Assembly (NCBI RefSeq): GCF_000499845.2
Contig: NC_023758.2
Location: 14,912,427 to 14,976,426 of the forward strand
Origin: Phaseolus vulgaris
Lineage: Eukaryota; Streptophyta; Magnoliopsida; Fabales; Fabaceae
Direction of reading: 5' to 3'
DNA length: 64,000 bases
Part shown: in pieces, positions 23,421-32,140 of the stretch
Numbering within the stretch: the first letter of the stretch is position 1
How the letters are laid out: each line of letters begins with the position of its first letter
Notes under the pieces: model-generated
Database searches by the model: none
The model's input: the letters and a program-made list of their open reading frames with translations, nothing else
Told to the model about the DNA's origin: nothing
Made by a program: the position numbers and the translations under genes

Positions 23421-24338
23421 TGATGGAAACCAAGTAGAGGATGCTCAAGGCCATGAAGCCCAAGCCCAACAAGGGGCCCAAGCCCATCAAGGGGTCCAAG
23501 CCCAACGAATTACTAGGAGCATGGCAAGAGCTTTGGGACAAGAGTATAATAAAATGGCTCTTCTTATTTCTTTTGTAGAATAGGGGTGTGAATGTAATAA
23601 AAAGGTGTAAGTAGTAAGGGAGTCTAGGGGGGAGTGTAGATAGGAGTCTAGGGGGTGCCAATCTAGGAAGGAAAGTCACACTTCCTTCATTGTCTAGATT
23701 GGCGCCGAATTTCATTTCATTTGTGTGCCATTTGGCTTGCATTTTCAGCACCTCTAGGCTATAAATAAAGGTGTTTAGCTTGTATAATTCAGATTGGAAT
23801 TTGATAGTAGAGAGACTATACTCAATTTTGGAGAGAATTTGTGAGTTTTGAGTCTTCCTCTTCTTTGCCTTATCTTGTGAGCTATGGTGAGCTTCAAGTG
23901 GTGGCACTCCATCACTTATCTTGGTTCAAGGTTCCAAGTGGCGTGAATGGCTTCTTCCAATTCTCAAAATCCAACAAGCATCTTCTTCTATAAGTGTTCT
24001 TCTTACCTTTTCTTCAATTTTCCATTCGGTAGTTTTGATTCCTAGAGTTTACTTCTTTTTCTACCGTTTAATTTTGTGTTTCCAGCATTGTGTTCTTAAT
24101 TCTGTTTTGGTTCAGTAGCTAGCTTTTAAATTCTGTCCAGTTTTAATTCTTGTTCTTATTTCCTTTTGTTTTGGTTCAATTTGACAAAACATGGACTTCC
24201 ATATGAGTCTTGGTTGGTGCTTAGTTTTGGTGAGTTCTTGGATTTAGAACATTGATCCAATTCTAAGGTAAAGTTCCTTTCAAATCCAGCTCAAGTTGTT
24301 CCTAAGAATGTCAAGAATCATGTGTTCTTGTAGTTACA
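23421..24338 (+). mobile_element. Solo or truncated LTR of a related gypsy family
   Basis: It begins TGATGG and is similar along its length to the gypsy LTRs at 14249 and 21039, including GGCTATAAATAAAGG (TATA, near 23757), the block CAGATTGGAATT and the closing CCTAAGAA/GTCAAGAA region. Its start also encodes an LTR-embedded Pol tail (23422-23583: RITRSMARALG, then LLISFVE and a stop). No internal element sequence, primer site or clear 5-bp duplication borders it. The right end is approximate. Confidence 0.75.
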
Positions 24339-24654
24339 TTGTACCCCAAGTGAAAACTGTAGCCATGTGAACATAAAGTTTTGCGCAAAGTATACGCTTG
24401 GCATGTGTTTTGAGGAAGAAAACATTGCTTGTGAGAAAATGAAGCTGCTGCTGCACGACCTTGCAATTGAAGTTGCCAATAGTGTGAGAAACTTTTTCAT
24501 TTTGTGCCTATGCAAAGTTGTCAACCATGAAGGAAACTTTGAATAGAAGTTCCCAATGGTGAATGCAACTTTTTCTCAAGTTTCTAATGGTGACGACAGT
24601 TATGAAATTGGAAAAAAATAAATGAAACAAATGGTAGCATGGCATGATGATTTT
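24339..24654. other. Short unassigned segment
   Basis: About 60 codons are open on plus (around 24345-24525), including KYTLGMCFEEENIACEKMK, and an overlapping minus frame is also open. I recognise no family. It could be a gene scrap between two retroelements. Confidence 0.35.
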
Positions 24655-25695
24655 TGTACCGACCAGGTCACCGGGTGTGATGACGTATGACGACGTGTTC
24701 AGCAGGACACATGGATAGAGAAAGAGGGATGGTTCAGAAGTGTACATGGTCGCCGTTTGGAGGAGTGGCGTTCTGCAGTGCACATGATCGGTTGTCGCGC
24801 AAGAAGCACATCGCCGGTTGTCGCCAGGTTGGTGTCGTCACCGTGTTAGATAACGGAAGATCAGGTGGTCTGACATCGCCGCCAGAAGCACATCGCCGAA
24901 TTTCCCAGTAAACTCGGTTGAAGCTGTAGGGGGTTCAGGCGAGGAAGTTCAACTGTGAGAGTTCAATCAAGATGATTGTTACGCCAACATGAGGCGTGAA
25001 GGTTAAATGAGTTGGAGTAAACAGCTTGCTCCTCGGTGACGGGATTCCTAGAGTGGACATTCGTTGATGGCGAGTTCCTCTCAGTTAGAACATGCATGGC
25101 GTGGAAAAGAGGAAGGTGGCACCTGCAACAAGCGATATCACAGAGATGGCGTACTTTGTTGCATCCGATACTCGCCTTGTCAGGTGGCGTTCCAGAGCGT
25201 GTTACGTGCTAGGTTGCACCTTGAAAAGGGGACTTGGTCACGTAACTGCATGCTACATAGAAATGAGGCTCAAGTTATCCTAGCTCAGATGATGACACGT
25301 GTAGGGTTGGGTACTACCTGCTACCCCAACCCAGATGATGACACGTGCAGGGTTGAATGCGAGCCACGCGTCCAAAGCATAACGGCCTGGAGAGAGAAAA
25401 AACCTAGCTATAAGGGTAAACATAACAGAATTTGCAGAGGTACGTTTTTTCATGACGGCTCATTGCTAGGGTTGTGTGCACTTTCGTACGGTTCTAGAGA
25501 GTATATTTTTCTCTGAGTTTTGGGTGTTCGTGTCACTGACTTGAGCGTCGGAGCGCCACCGACCGCAGAGGCGCCACCGTGTCTTTTTCAGGTTCCCAGA
25601 AAGGCTATTTGTGGTGTGGACTTGAAGGGCACGTGGCGTGAAGCTGGTGAGGAAGATCGTGACGAGGCAACACTCTTGCGCTAGGTCAACCGGCA
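24655..25695 (+). repeat. Tat 5' LTR
   Basis: LTR of 1041 bp, GC-richer than its surroundings. It carries three CACGTG hexamers (25296-25301, 25342-25347, 25630-25635), the core recognised by plant bZIP and bHLH factors. A weak TATA-like CTATAAGGG lies near 25408. Open frames inside (for example 25064-25516) recur in the 3' LTR but have no domain. Confidence 0.93.
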
Positions 25696-25703
25696 GCAAC
25701 ATC

Positions 25704-25720
25704 TGGCGCCCACCGTGGGG
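25704..25720 (+). promoter_or_regulatory. Tat primer-binding site
   Basis: TGGCGCCCACCGTGGGG lies eight bases after the 5' LTR. TGGCGCC-type sites are typical of the Tat/Athila side of gypsy and differ from the Met-type sites elsewhere in the window. I cannot name the tRNA with certainty. Confidence 0.8.
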
Positions 25721-25859
25721 CCGTATAAAAGGTGCCCAACCACAGTTCGAGTTTGTTCAAGTTTTGGTGTTTTCTGTTCGACTGATTGTTGTCGCAGTTG
25801 GTTTTCGAAGTTTTACCGTTCGTTTGGATTTTCTTTGAGTCGCTGAGTTTGTTGAGAAA

Positions 25860-26222
25860 GGACGAGGACAACGCGGTCTAGTTCAGTCGCGCCGTCAACA
25901 GATGAAGATGTTGTGTCTATGACGCAGGTCATGGACATGATGAGGACGCTGCAGGAGAATGTGGCTGCATCACGTTCTGAACAGGAGAGGATGCACGAGG
26001 CGCTGGTGGCCTCGTAAGCTAGGAATGAGGAGGTCAGCAGGGTCAACGAAGAGCTGCGAAAAGCTCTTCAAGAGCGGGAGGAGCGTGCGGTCGGGGACAG
26101 ATCTGCACCCCCATCGCCACCGCACAGCTTTTCCATGCCATTTTCTCAAGAGATCATGGACTCAGTGGTCCCGACCAATACGGTGGCGGTGAAGGCGTCT
26201 TTCTGAAAGATTACTTGCTGAG
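25860..26222 (+). pseudogene. Tat Gag remnant with core deleted
   Basis: The reading starts with a Ser/Thr-rich stretch and a coiled coil (TQVMDMMRTLQENVAASRSEQERM, EELRKALQERE), has a TAA in place of a codon near 26017, and reaches PFSQEIMDSVVPTNTVAVKASF. The usual gag core and zinc-knuckle region, several hundred residues in intact relatives, is missing. At the join an 18-bp sequence CTGAAAGATTACTTGCTG occurs twice (26203-26220 and 26241-26258). The second copy is the natural FLKDYL codons that normally precede the protease region. Gag function is lost. Confidence 0.8.
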
Positions 26223-26873
26223 TTGGTCAAGTGTGGATTCCTGAAAGATTACTTGCTGGAAAAGCAAGCGGGCCAATCAACAGGTTCCCAACCGGCGGGC
26301 AATGAAGGACAGCAGCACGAGGTGCCCATTCACGATGAAATCCACACCATAGCTGGTGGATTCTCAGGTGGAGGGTGCACTGCATCGCAACGCAAGAAGT
26401 ACGCAAGGTCGATGATGTCAGTGGAAGTTTTTGAGGATCACTCACCCGACGTGGACATCACATTCACCAAAGGAGACCTTAGGGACGTTGTGCCTCACGA
26501 CAACGACCCTATTGTGATCTCGCTTGTCAAGGCGGGAAGGACTGTCCATCGGGTGTTGGTCGACCAAGGAAGCTCGGTAGATGTAATGTTTTGGCCGACT
26601 TTTGAAAAGTTACAACTGTCCCCCGATCAACTGAGGCCATATGGGGGCTGCTTGTACGGTTTCGTCGGCGATCAAGTGGAGGTAAGGGGGTATATTGAGT
26701 TAAGGACGACCTTCACAGATGGTTTGGCCTCACGAAAAGAGAAGATCAGGTATCTTGTTGTAAACGCTCCGTCGGCATACAACATACTGTTGGGAAGGCC
26801 AACGCTCAACAGGACGGGAGCTGTGCCTTCAACAAGGCACATGAAGGTCAAACTACCGTCTATGGAGGGTTAG
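26223..26873 (+). CDS. Tat protease region
   Basis: This 216-residue open stretch begins at the end of gag (VKCGFLKDYL) and contains a retropepsin-type aspartic protease. The active-site block is VLVDQGSSVDVMF (about residues 110-122), where the usual DTGSS/DSGSS reads DQGSS. The C-terminal flap block is YNILLGRPTLNR. The enzyme would process the polyprotein in particles. The reading is closed by TAG at 26871-26873 and then continues in the same frame into RT, so this is a fragment of one pol gene. The Q at the third active-site position may weaken catalysis. Confidence 0.82.
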   Translation: MVKCGFLKDYLLEKQAGQSTGSQPAGNEGQQHEVPIHDEIHTIAGGFSGGGCTASQRKKYARSMMSVEVFEDHSPDVDITFTKGDLRDVVPHDNDPIVISLVKAGRTVHRVLVDQGSSVDVMFWPTFEKLQLSPDQLRPYGGCLYGFVGDQVEVRGYIELRTTFTDGLASRKEKIRYLVVNAPSAYNILLGRPTLNRTGAVPSTRHMKVKLPSMEG

Positions 26874-28637
26874 ATCATCACCATCTGTTCTGACAAAAAG
26901 GAGGCGAAAAAGTGTTACGAAAACAACCTCAAGAACAAGAGGTATGTATGCCACGTAACCACAACGCCTCTCCCTGGCGCGGAGCCTGCGCGGGAAACCC
27001 GACGAGTGCCGGATACGGCGTTGGAGGTGGCCGCCGAGGGCGACGTGCCAATGGAAGATATTGAGGCGAGGTTCGAGAGCGCCGCCCGGGAGAGAAAGAG
27101 AAACTGCTCGGAGACCGCTAGGGAAGCAGGTATCGCGAGGGCTCTGATCGCCAGCGAAAAGAAGCCTCAGCCAGTGGAGGAATGGCTTGAGAAGGAGATC
27201 AACGACAAGACATTTAAACTGGGGAAAGCCTTAGACAGCGAGACACAAAACCAAATCGCCAAGGTGATAAGTAGACACCTGGATGCATTTGCGTGGTCCG
27301 CTTCAGACATGCCGAGAATCGACCCCAATTTTTTGTGCCATCGCTTGGCAATGGATCCCCAAGTCAGACCCATCCGCCAGAGAAGGAGAAAGTTCAACGA
27401 GGAAAAAAGGCAGGCGATCAAGGACGAAATGCAGAAACTCCTCGCAGTAGGCCACATCAGGGAGATCCAATATCCAGAATGGCTCGCCAATGTCGTTCTG
27501 GTCAAGAAGAGTAGCGAAAAATGGCGGATGTGTGTTGACTTCACAGATCTGAATAAGGCCTGTCCAAAGGATTCTTATCCTTTGCTGAGTATAGACGCCC
27601 TGGTAGACAGTGCATCAGGGTGCAAGTTACTTAGTTTTCTGGATGCCTTCTCAAGGTACAACCAAATCAAAATGCATCCCATGGACGAGGAAAAGACTGC
27701 TTTCATGACGGAAAGGTCATGCTATTGCTACAAGGTGATGCCCTTCGGGCTGAAGAAAGCAGGGGCCACGTACCAAAGGCTAGTGGACAAGGTGCTCGCA
27801 CCTATGCTCGGGAGGAATGTGCAGGCATATGTTGACGACATGGTCGTGACGTCCCTGGAAAAGAGCAAGCACGTCGCCGATTTGGAAGAGTTGTTCGTTA
27901 CCACAGCCAGGTACAAGCTGAAACTGAATCTTGAGAAGTGTGTTTTCGGTGTGGAGGCAGGGAAATTTCTGGGATTTCTCTTGTCGGAGAGGGGAATCGA
28001 GGCCAACCCCGAAAAATGTGCCACCATATTGGCGATGAGGAGTCCTGCAACTGTGAAGGAAGTGCAGCAGGTCACGGGACGGATGGCCGCTCTGTCCCGA
28101 TTTCTATCTGCCAGCGGAGAGAAGGGCCACCCATACTTCCATTGCTTGAAGAGGAACAACAGGTTTGTCTGGACGAGGGAGTGTGAAAAAGCTTTCATAA
28201 AGCTCAAAGAATACTTGGCGAGTTCGCCAGTTCTATGCAAACCTCAAGCAGCAACGCCCCTCAGGCTGTATTTTGCCATAAGTGAGAGAGCAATAAGCGC
28301 GGTGCTCGTCCAAGATCAAGATCAGGTCCAGAAACCCATCTTTTTTTTTAGCAAGGTGTTGCAAGGCCCAGAAGTGAGGTATCAGGCCTTGGAAAAGGCG
28401 GCGCTGGCGGTTGTATTCTCGGCGAGGAGGCTGCGTCATTACTTCCAGAGCTTTACAGTGTTGGTAATGACCGACTTGCCCATCCAGAAGGTTTTGAAGA
28501 AACCAGACGTAGCTGGAAGAATGGTGAAGTGGGCGGTGGAGCTGTCGGAATTCGACATCAAGTACGAGCCCCGGGGACCGATCAAGGGGCAAATCTTCGC
28601 TGATTTCCTGGTCGAGCTGTCTTCCGAAACAGCGTAA
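26874..28637 (+). CDS. Tat reverse transcriptase and first RNase H
   Basis: The frame is continuous with the protease block. RT motifs: RMCVDFTDLNKACPKDSYPL, FLDAFSRYNQIKM, MPFGLKKAGATYQRL and catalytic YVDD near 27828. The connection and RNase H follow (CEKAFIKLKEYLASSPVL, with LYFAISERAISAVLV where an Asp is usual, RYQALEKAALAVVFSARRLR, then YFQSFTVLVMTD). It converts element RNA to DNA in cytoplasmic particles. It closes at TAA 28635-28637, which reads as a C-to-T change of a Gln codon, and the next domain resumes in frame. There is no ATG-based start because it is an internal part of Pol. Confidence 0.9.
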   Translation: MITICSDKKEAKKCYENNLKNKRYVCHVTTTPLPGAEPARETRRVPDTALEVAAEGDVPMEDIEARFESAARERKRNCSETAREAGIARALIASEKKPQPVEEWLEKEINDKTFKLGKALDSETQNQIAKVISRHLDAFAWSASDMPRIDPNFLCHRLAMDPQVRPIRQRRRKFNEEKRQAIKDEMQKLLAVGHIREIQYPEWLANVVLVKKSSEKWRMCVDFTDLNKACPKDSYPLLSIDALVDSASGCKLLSFLDAFSRYNQIKMHPMDEEKTAFMTERSCYCYKVMPFGLKKAGATYQRLVDKVLAPMLGRNVQAYVDDMVVTSLEKSKHVADLEELFVTTARYKLKLNLEKCVFGVEAGKFLGFLLSERGIEANPEKCATILAMRSPATVKEVQQVTGRMAALSRFLSASGEKGHPYFHCLKRNNRFVWTRECEKAFIKLKEYLASSPVLCKPQAATPLRLYFAISERAISAVLVQDQDQVQKPIFFFSKVLQGPEVRYQALEKAALAVVFSARRLRHYFQSFTVLVMTDLPIQKVLKKPDVAGRMVKWAVELSEFDIKYEPRGPIKGQIFADFLVELSSETA

Positions 28638-29276
28638 AACGCCAAGGATGACTTTCGTTGGGTGCTTTCGGTGGATGGGTCGTCTAACCAGCTGGGCAGC
28701 GGGGCTGGGGTTATTTTGGAGGGACCCAACGGTGTGTTGATAGAGCAATCATTGAGGTTTGCTTTCAAAGCAAGCAACAATCAAGCAGAGTATGAGGCTT
28801 TGATCGCCGATATCCTGTTGGCAAAGGAGATGGGGGCGAAGGTGCTGATGGCCAAGAGTGATTCGTTGTTGGTCACTGGGCAGGTAACTGGCGAGTTCCA
28901 AGCCAAAGATCCGCAGATGGCAGCCAACCTGGAGTACGTGCAAGAGCTAAGGAGATCTTTCATTTTGTTTGAAGTGGTGCATGTGCCAAGAGAGCAGAAT
29001 GCCCGAGCTGACTTGCTAGCCAAGCTTGCCAGTTCGGGCAAGGGGGGCAGACAGAGGACCGTTATTCAAGAAACTTTGAAGACTCCTCAGGCTTTTGTCG
29101 CAGATCACCAGGTCCTTTACATTTGTAAATCGACGGAAAGGACGGCAAGGGGCCATAGATCTCTAACGCAGGAGACCTTGAGGACGCCGAGGGTCAGGGC
29201 GCACCCAGCGAAAGAGGTAAGAACGATGCAAGTTTGCGCTATCCACGAGCCAGATACGTGGATAACGCCATACTAG
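28638..29276 (+). CDS. Tat second, archaeal-type RNase H
   Basis: After the stop the reading gives WVLSVDGSSNQLGSGAGVIL, then NNQAEYEALIADILLAKEMG, then SDSLLVTGQV and NARADLLAKLAS. This is the pattern of the archaeal-type RNase H, with the catalytic Asp (VDGS), Glu (AEYEAL), Asp (SDS) and a final Asp in RADLLA. Having this enzyme between RNase H and integrase is diagnostic of the Tat lineage. It presumably assists removal of RNA during plus-strand synthesis. A linker follows and TAG at 29274-29276 closes it, consistent with loss of a Gln codon. Confidence 0.88.
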   Translation, partial: NAKDDFRWVLSVDGSSNQLGSGAGVILEGPNGVLIEQSLRFAFKASNNQAEYEALIADILLAKEMGAKVLMAKSDSLLVTGQVTGEFQAKDPQMAANLEYVQELRRSFILFEVVHVPREQNARADLLAKLASSGKGGRQRTVIQETLKTPQAFVADHQVLYICKSTERTARGHRSLTQETLRTPRVRAHPAKEVRTMQVCAIHEPDTWITPY

Positions 29277-30485
29277 CGCTACTTGGCAGATGGCGTGCTC
29301 CTAATGAACTCGACGGAAGCCAGAAAGATAAAGAAGAGCTCCAGCAAGTTTACCCTCATTGACGGCGAGCTGTACAGGTTCGGATTTACACACCCTCTTC
29401 TTGTATGTGTACACGAAGAGAAGTGCACGAGAATTATGGCCGAGCTCCACGAAGGGATTTGTGGGAGCCACATCAGGGGTCGAGCTCTGGCGACAAGGAC
29501 TGTCCGTGCAGGCTATTACTGGCCCACAATAAGGGAAGATTGCAAGAGATATGCCCAGCGCTGCAAACAATGCCAGCAGCACGCCGATTGGCACAAGGCG
29601 CCCCCAGAAGAGTTGAAGTCAATCTACAGCCCCTGGCCGTTCCACACGTGGGGAATCGACATTCTAGGACCTTTCCCGTTGGCGATCAGGCAAATGAAGT
29701 ATTTGGTCGTGGCGATCGAGTACTTCAAGAAATGGATTGAGGCAGAACCAGTAGCCCAGATCACTGCGCACAAAATCTAGAGCTTCGTGTGGAAGAATAT
29801 TGTGTTCCATTTTGGCGTGCCCAAGCGTCTAGTATCGGACAACGGGACTCAGTTCGCAAGCCACCTGTTGAAGAAGCTGTGCGAGGACATCGGGACACAA
29901 CAGGTGTTTGCTTCCGTGGAACACCCGCAAACGAATGGGCAAGTGGAGTCCGCTAATCGGGTTCTGCTGAGAGGATTGAAGAGGAGGTTGGAAAAGGCCA
30001 AGGGGTCTTGGGCTGAGGAAGTTCCCCGCATAGTGTGGGCATATCATACCACTGAGCAATCGGGAACCCACGAAACCCCGTTTAGTTTAGTGTATGGATG
30101 CGATGCGATGATTCCAATCGAAATCCAGGAAAGCTCGCCGAGATTCCAGAACTTCGTGGCGGAAGACTCGAACGAAGAAAGGAGAATGAACTTGGATTTG
30201 CTGGACGAGGTTAGGGAGGAAGCACGGGTGAAGGCCGAGGCAGTAAAGAGAAGAATTGAGCGTAAGTACAACTCCAAGATAAAGCCGAGGCAGTTCAGGG
30301 ATGGCGACCTGGTGATGAGGAAGGCCCACCAGTAGGAGATGGAAAACAAATTGTCACCCAAGTGGACAGGACCATTCAGAATAACCGAAGCACTCGGGAA
30401 CGGCGCCTACCGCTTGGAGACGCTGTAAGGAGGGGCGATTCCTCGCACTTGGAACGCCACCCATCTCAAGTTTTACTACAGTTAA
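29277..30485 (+). pseudogene. Tat integrase with three internal stops
   Basis: The frame gives the zinc finger (ELHEGICGSHIRG, CKQCQQHADWHKAP), the catalytic core (WGIDILGPFP, SDNGTQFAS, EHPQTNGQVESANRVLLRGL) and a C-terminal domain (LSPKWTGPFRITEAL, then WNATHLKFYYS to TAA at 30483-30485). Internal stops are TAG 29778-29780, TAG 30333-30335 and TAA 30426-30428, of which the first and third read as C-to-T at Gln codons. All three acidic catalytic residues are still encoded. Integrase would insert the cDNA into nuclear DNA; here it cannot be made whole. Confidence 0.88.
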
Positions 30486-30849
30486 GGCATTGTAAGTAGC
30501 AATTAACTCGAACAATTTAAGATGTATCAGTTTAAACAATTTTTCAAGGGGGCACTCTTTTTTCCCTAAGGAGGGTTTTTAATGAGGCCACCCAATAAAG
30601 AAGGTTTCGAAGTTTGCCAGTCATTAAGTTTGCATGATGTTTGTTTTTCAAGCTTGTGGGGAGAGATTTTATGGCCCTTGCGTAGTTTTAAACAATGGTA
30701 AATCCAAATCGCATGCATCCAGTACAAAATTTTCAAACATGAAGTGTTAAACCCTCTTCGCCACTCGACGATCGGAGGTGCAAGTTTAAGTTTTAAGTCC
30801 TCATCACCAACCGGCGATCGGAGGCACAAGTATCAAATTTTCCGACCGC
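30486..30849 (+). other. Tat 3' non-coding region, first part
   Basis: Non-coding sequence after integrase. It holds two loose copies of a CGATCGGAGG(C/T)(A/G)CAAGT motif (near 30769 and 30814) that lead into the tandem array. Confidence 0.6.
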
Positions 30850-30865
30850 CATCAGGCGAGAAAAG

Positions 30866-31135
30866 ATTTAAAAAGACCTCCTCGCCTTGAGCGAGTGTAG
30901 GCGAGGAAGAGATTTAAAAAGACTTCCTCGCCTTGAGCGAGTGTAGGCGAGAAAGAGATTTAAAAAGACCTCCTCGCCTTGAGCGAGTGTAGGCGAGAAA
31001 GAGATTTAAAAAGACCTCCTCACCTTGAGCGAGTGTAGGCGAGAAAGAGATTTAAAAAGACCTCCTCGCTTCGAGCGATTGTAGGCGAGAAAAGAGTAAA
31101 AGCCCCTCCTCGCCCTAAGCGAGTGCAGGCAATAG
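30866..31135 (+). repeat. 46-bp tandem array in the Tat 3' region
   Basis: About five to six consecutive units of 46 bp contain CTCGCCTTGAGCGAGTGTAG and AGAGATTTAAAAAGA. The first four are almost identical and the last ones decay. CGCC/GGCG and CTTGAGCGAG give each unit a small hairpin. Tandem arrays in this part of Tat/Ogre elements are a known source of satellite DNA. Confidence 0.93.
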
Positions 31136-31459
31136 CAGATCAAAAGACCTATTTGCGTGAGCAAATCGAGGCAAGTTGAAAAGCCCTCAACACACCCAAG
31201 GGGGGAGGAGATGTAACCCCTGGGCAAGTCGAGGCATCAGAAAAAGTCCTTCTCACCCTCGAGTGAGTTCAGGCAGGATGAAGCTGAAAAGTCAGGGGTG
31301 TTAATAATCTTAAGTATGGGAAATGAGGGTTGGAGAAAAAATTGTTTTCCCTTGAGTGAAACACTAATATTGACCTAGTAAGACCAACTAAATTAGAAGT
31401 TAAAAGGTGGTCGGGGAAGTTCGCAGAGGACACCTCACCACCTAAATCATTGTTCTAAA

Positions 31460-31685
31460 ACTCAGGGAGGTAGAGAAGGATCCGAAAGGTGGCTCTACCC
31501 CCAGATGAGGGAACAATGGTTTAAGCTATCTCAGGTTAAGAACTCAGGGAGGTAGAGAAGGATCCGAAAGGCGGCTCTACCCCCAGATGAGGGAACAATG
31601 GTTTAAGCTATTTCAGGCCAAGAACTCGGGGAAGGTAGAGGGAGATCCGGAAGGCAGCTCTCCTTCCAGATGAGCAAAGCGTGGA
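31460..31685 (+). repeat. 82-bp tandem repeat in the Tat 3' region
   Basis: Two nearly identical 82-bp units (from 31460 and 31542) and a partial diverged third contain GGATCCGAAAGG and ATGAGGGAACAATGGTTTAA. They are non-coding. Confidence 0.9.
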
Positions 31686-32140
31686 GCCATGTGATTGTCC
31701 CGTAGGGGACATTTGCAGTTAAAGGGAAACGGTGTTGCTGAAAACCCATGGCTTGGGATTGAAATAGAAAGAGCATTACGCGGCGAGAGCCAGATCAGCG
31801 AAGTTTTGGGCGATAACGTAGAAATTAGCTTGTCCTTCGGCAGATCGGGCGAATGGGATTGAAGATATTAAGATCGACCAACGCCCTTATTGCCAAGTAA
31901 GTGGTTTCGCGTTAAACGTTATTGCTACAGACTAACCGTTTTGCTTAAGTTAAGTTGATTTCCAGAGAATTAAGCGCCAGTTTGTGCTAAGTTAATCGGA
32001 CTGAGTAAAGGCCAGCCAATCGAGCTAGTTAATCGCACAACAGATAAAATTAGAAGTCATAAATATATACACATGTATATCAAACAGTTCGAGCAGAAGG
32101 AAAATTATTACATACAAGTCAAGATCAAATACAAGAGTTT
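31686..32140 (+). other. Tat 3' non-coding region, second part
   Basis: No frame or repeat of note lies between the 82-bp array and the 3' end of the antisense gene. Confidence 0.5.

Noticed and set aside
25064..25516. 150-codon open frame in the Tat 5' LTR, repeated at 35592-36101
   Set aside because: It lies wholly in LTR sequence, is frame-shifted in the second copy and has no domain; the higher GC content explains its openness.
30866..31135. 46-bp repeats considered as a CRISPR array
   Set aside because: Units are contiguous tandem repeats with no unique spacers, and the DNA is plant nuclear and inside a retroelement.
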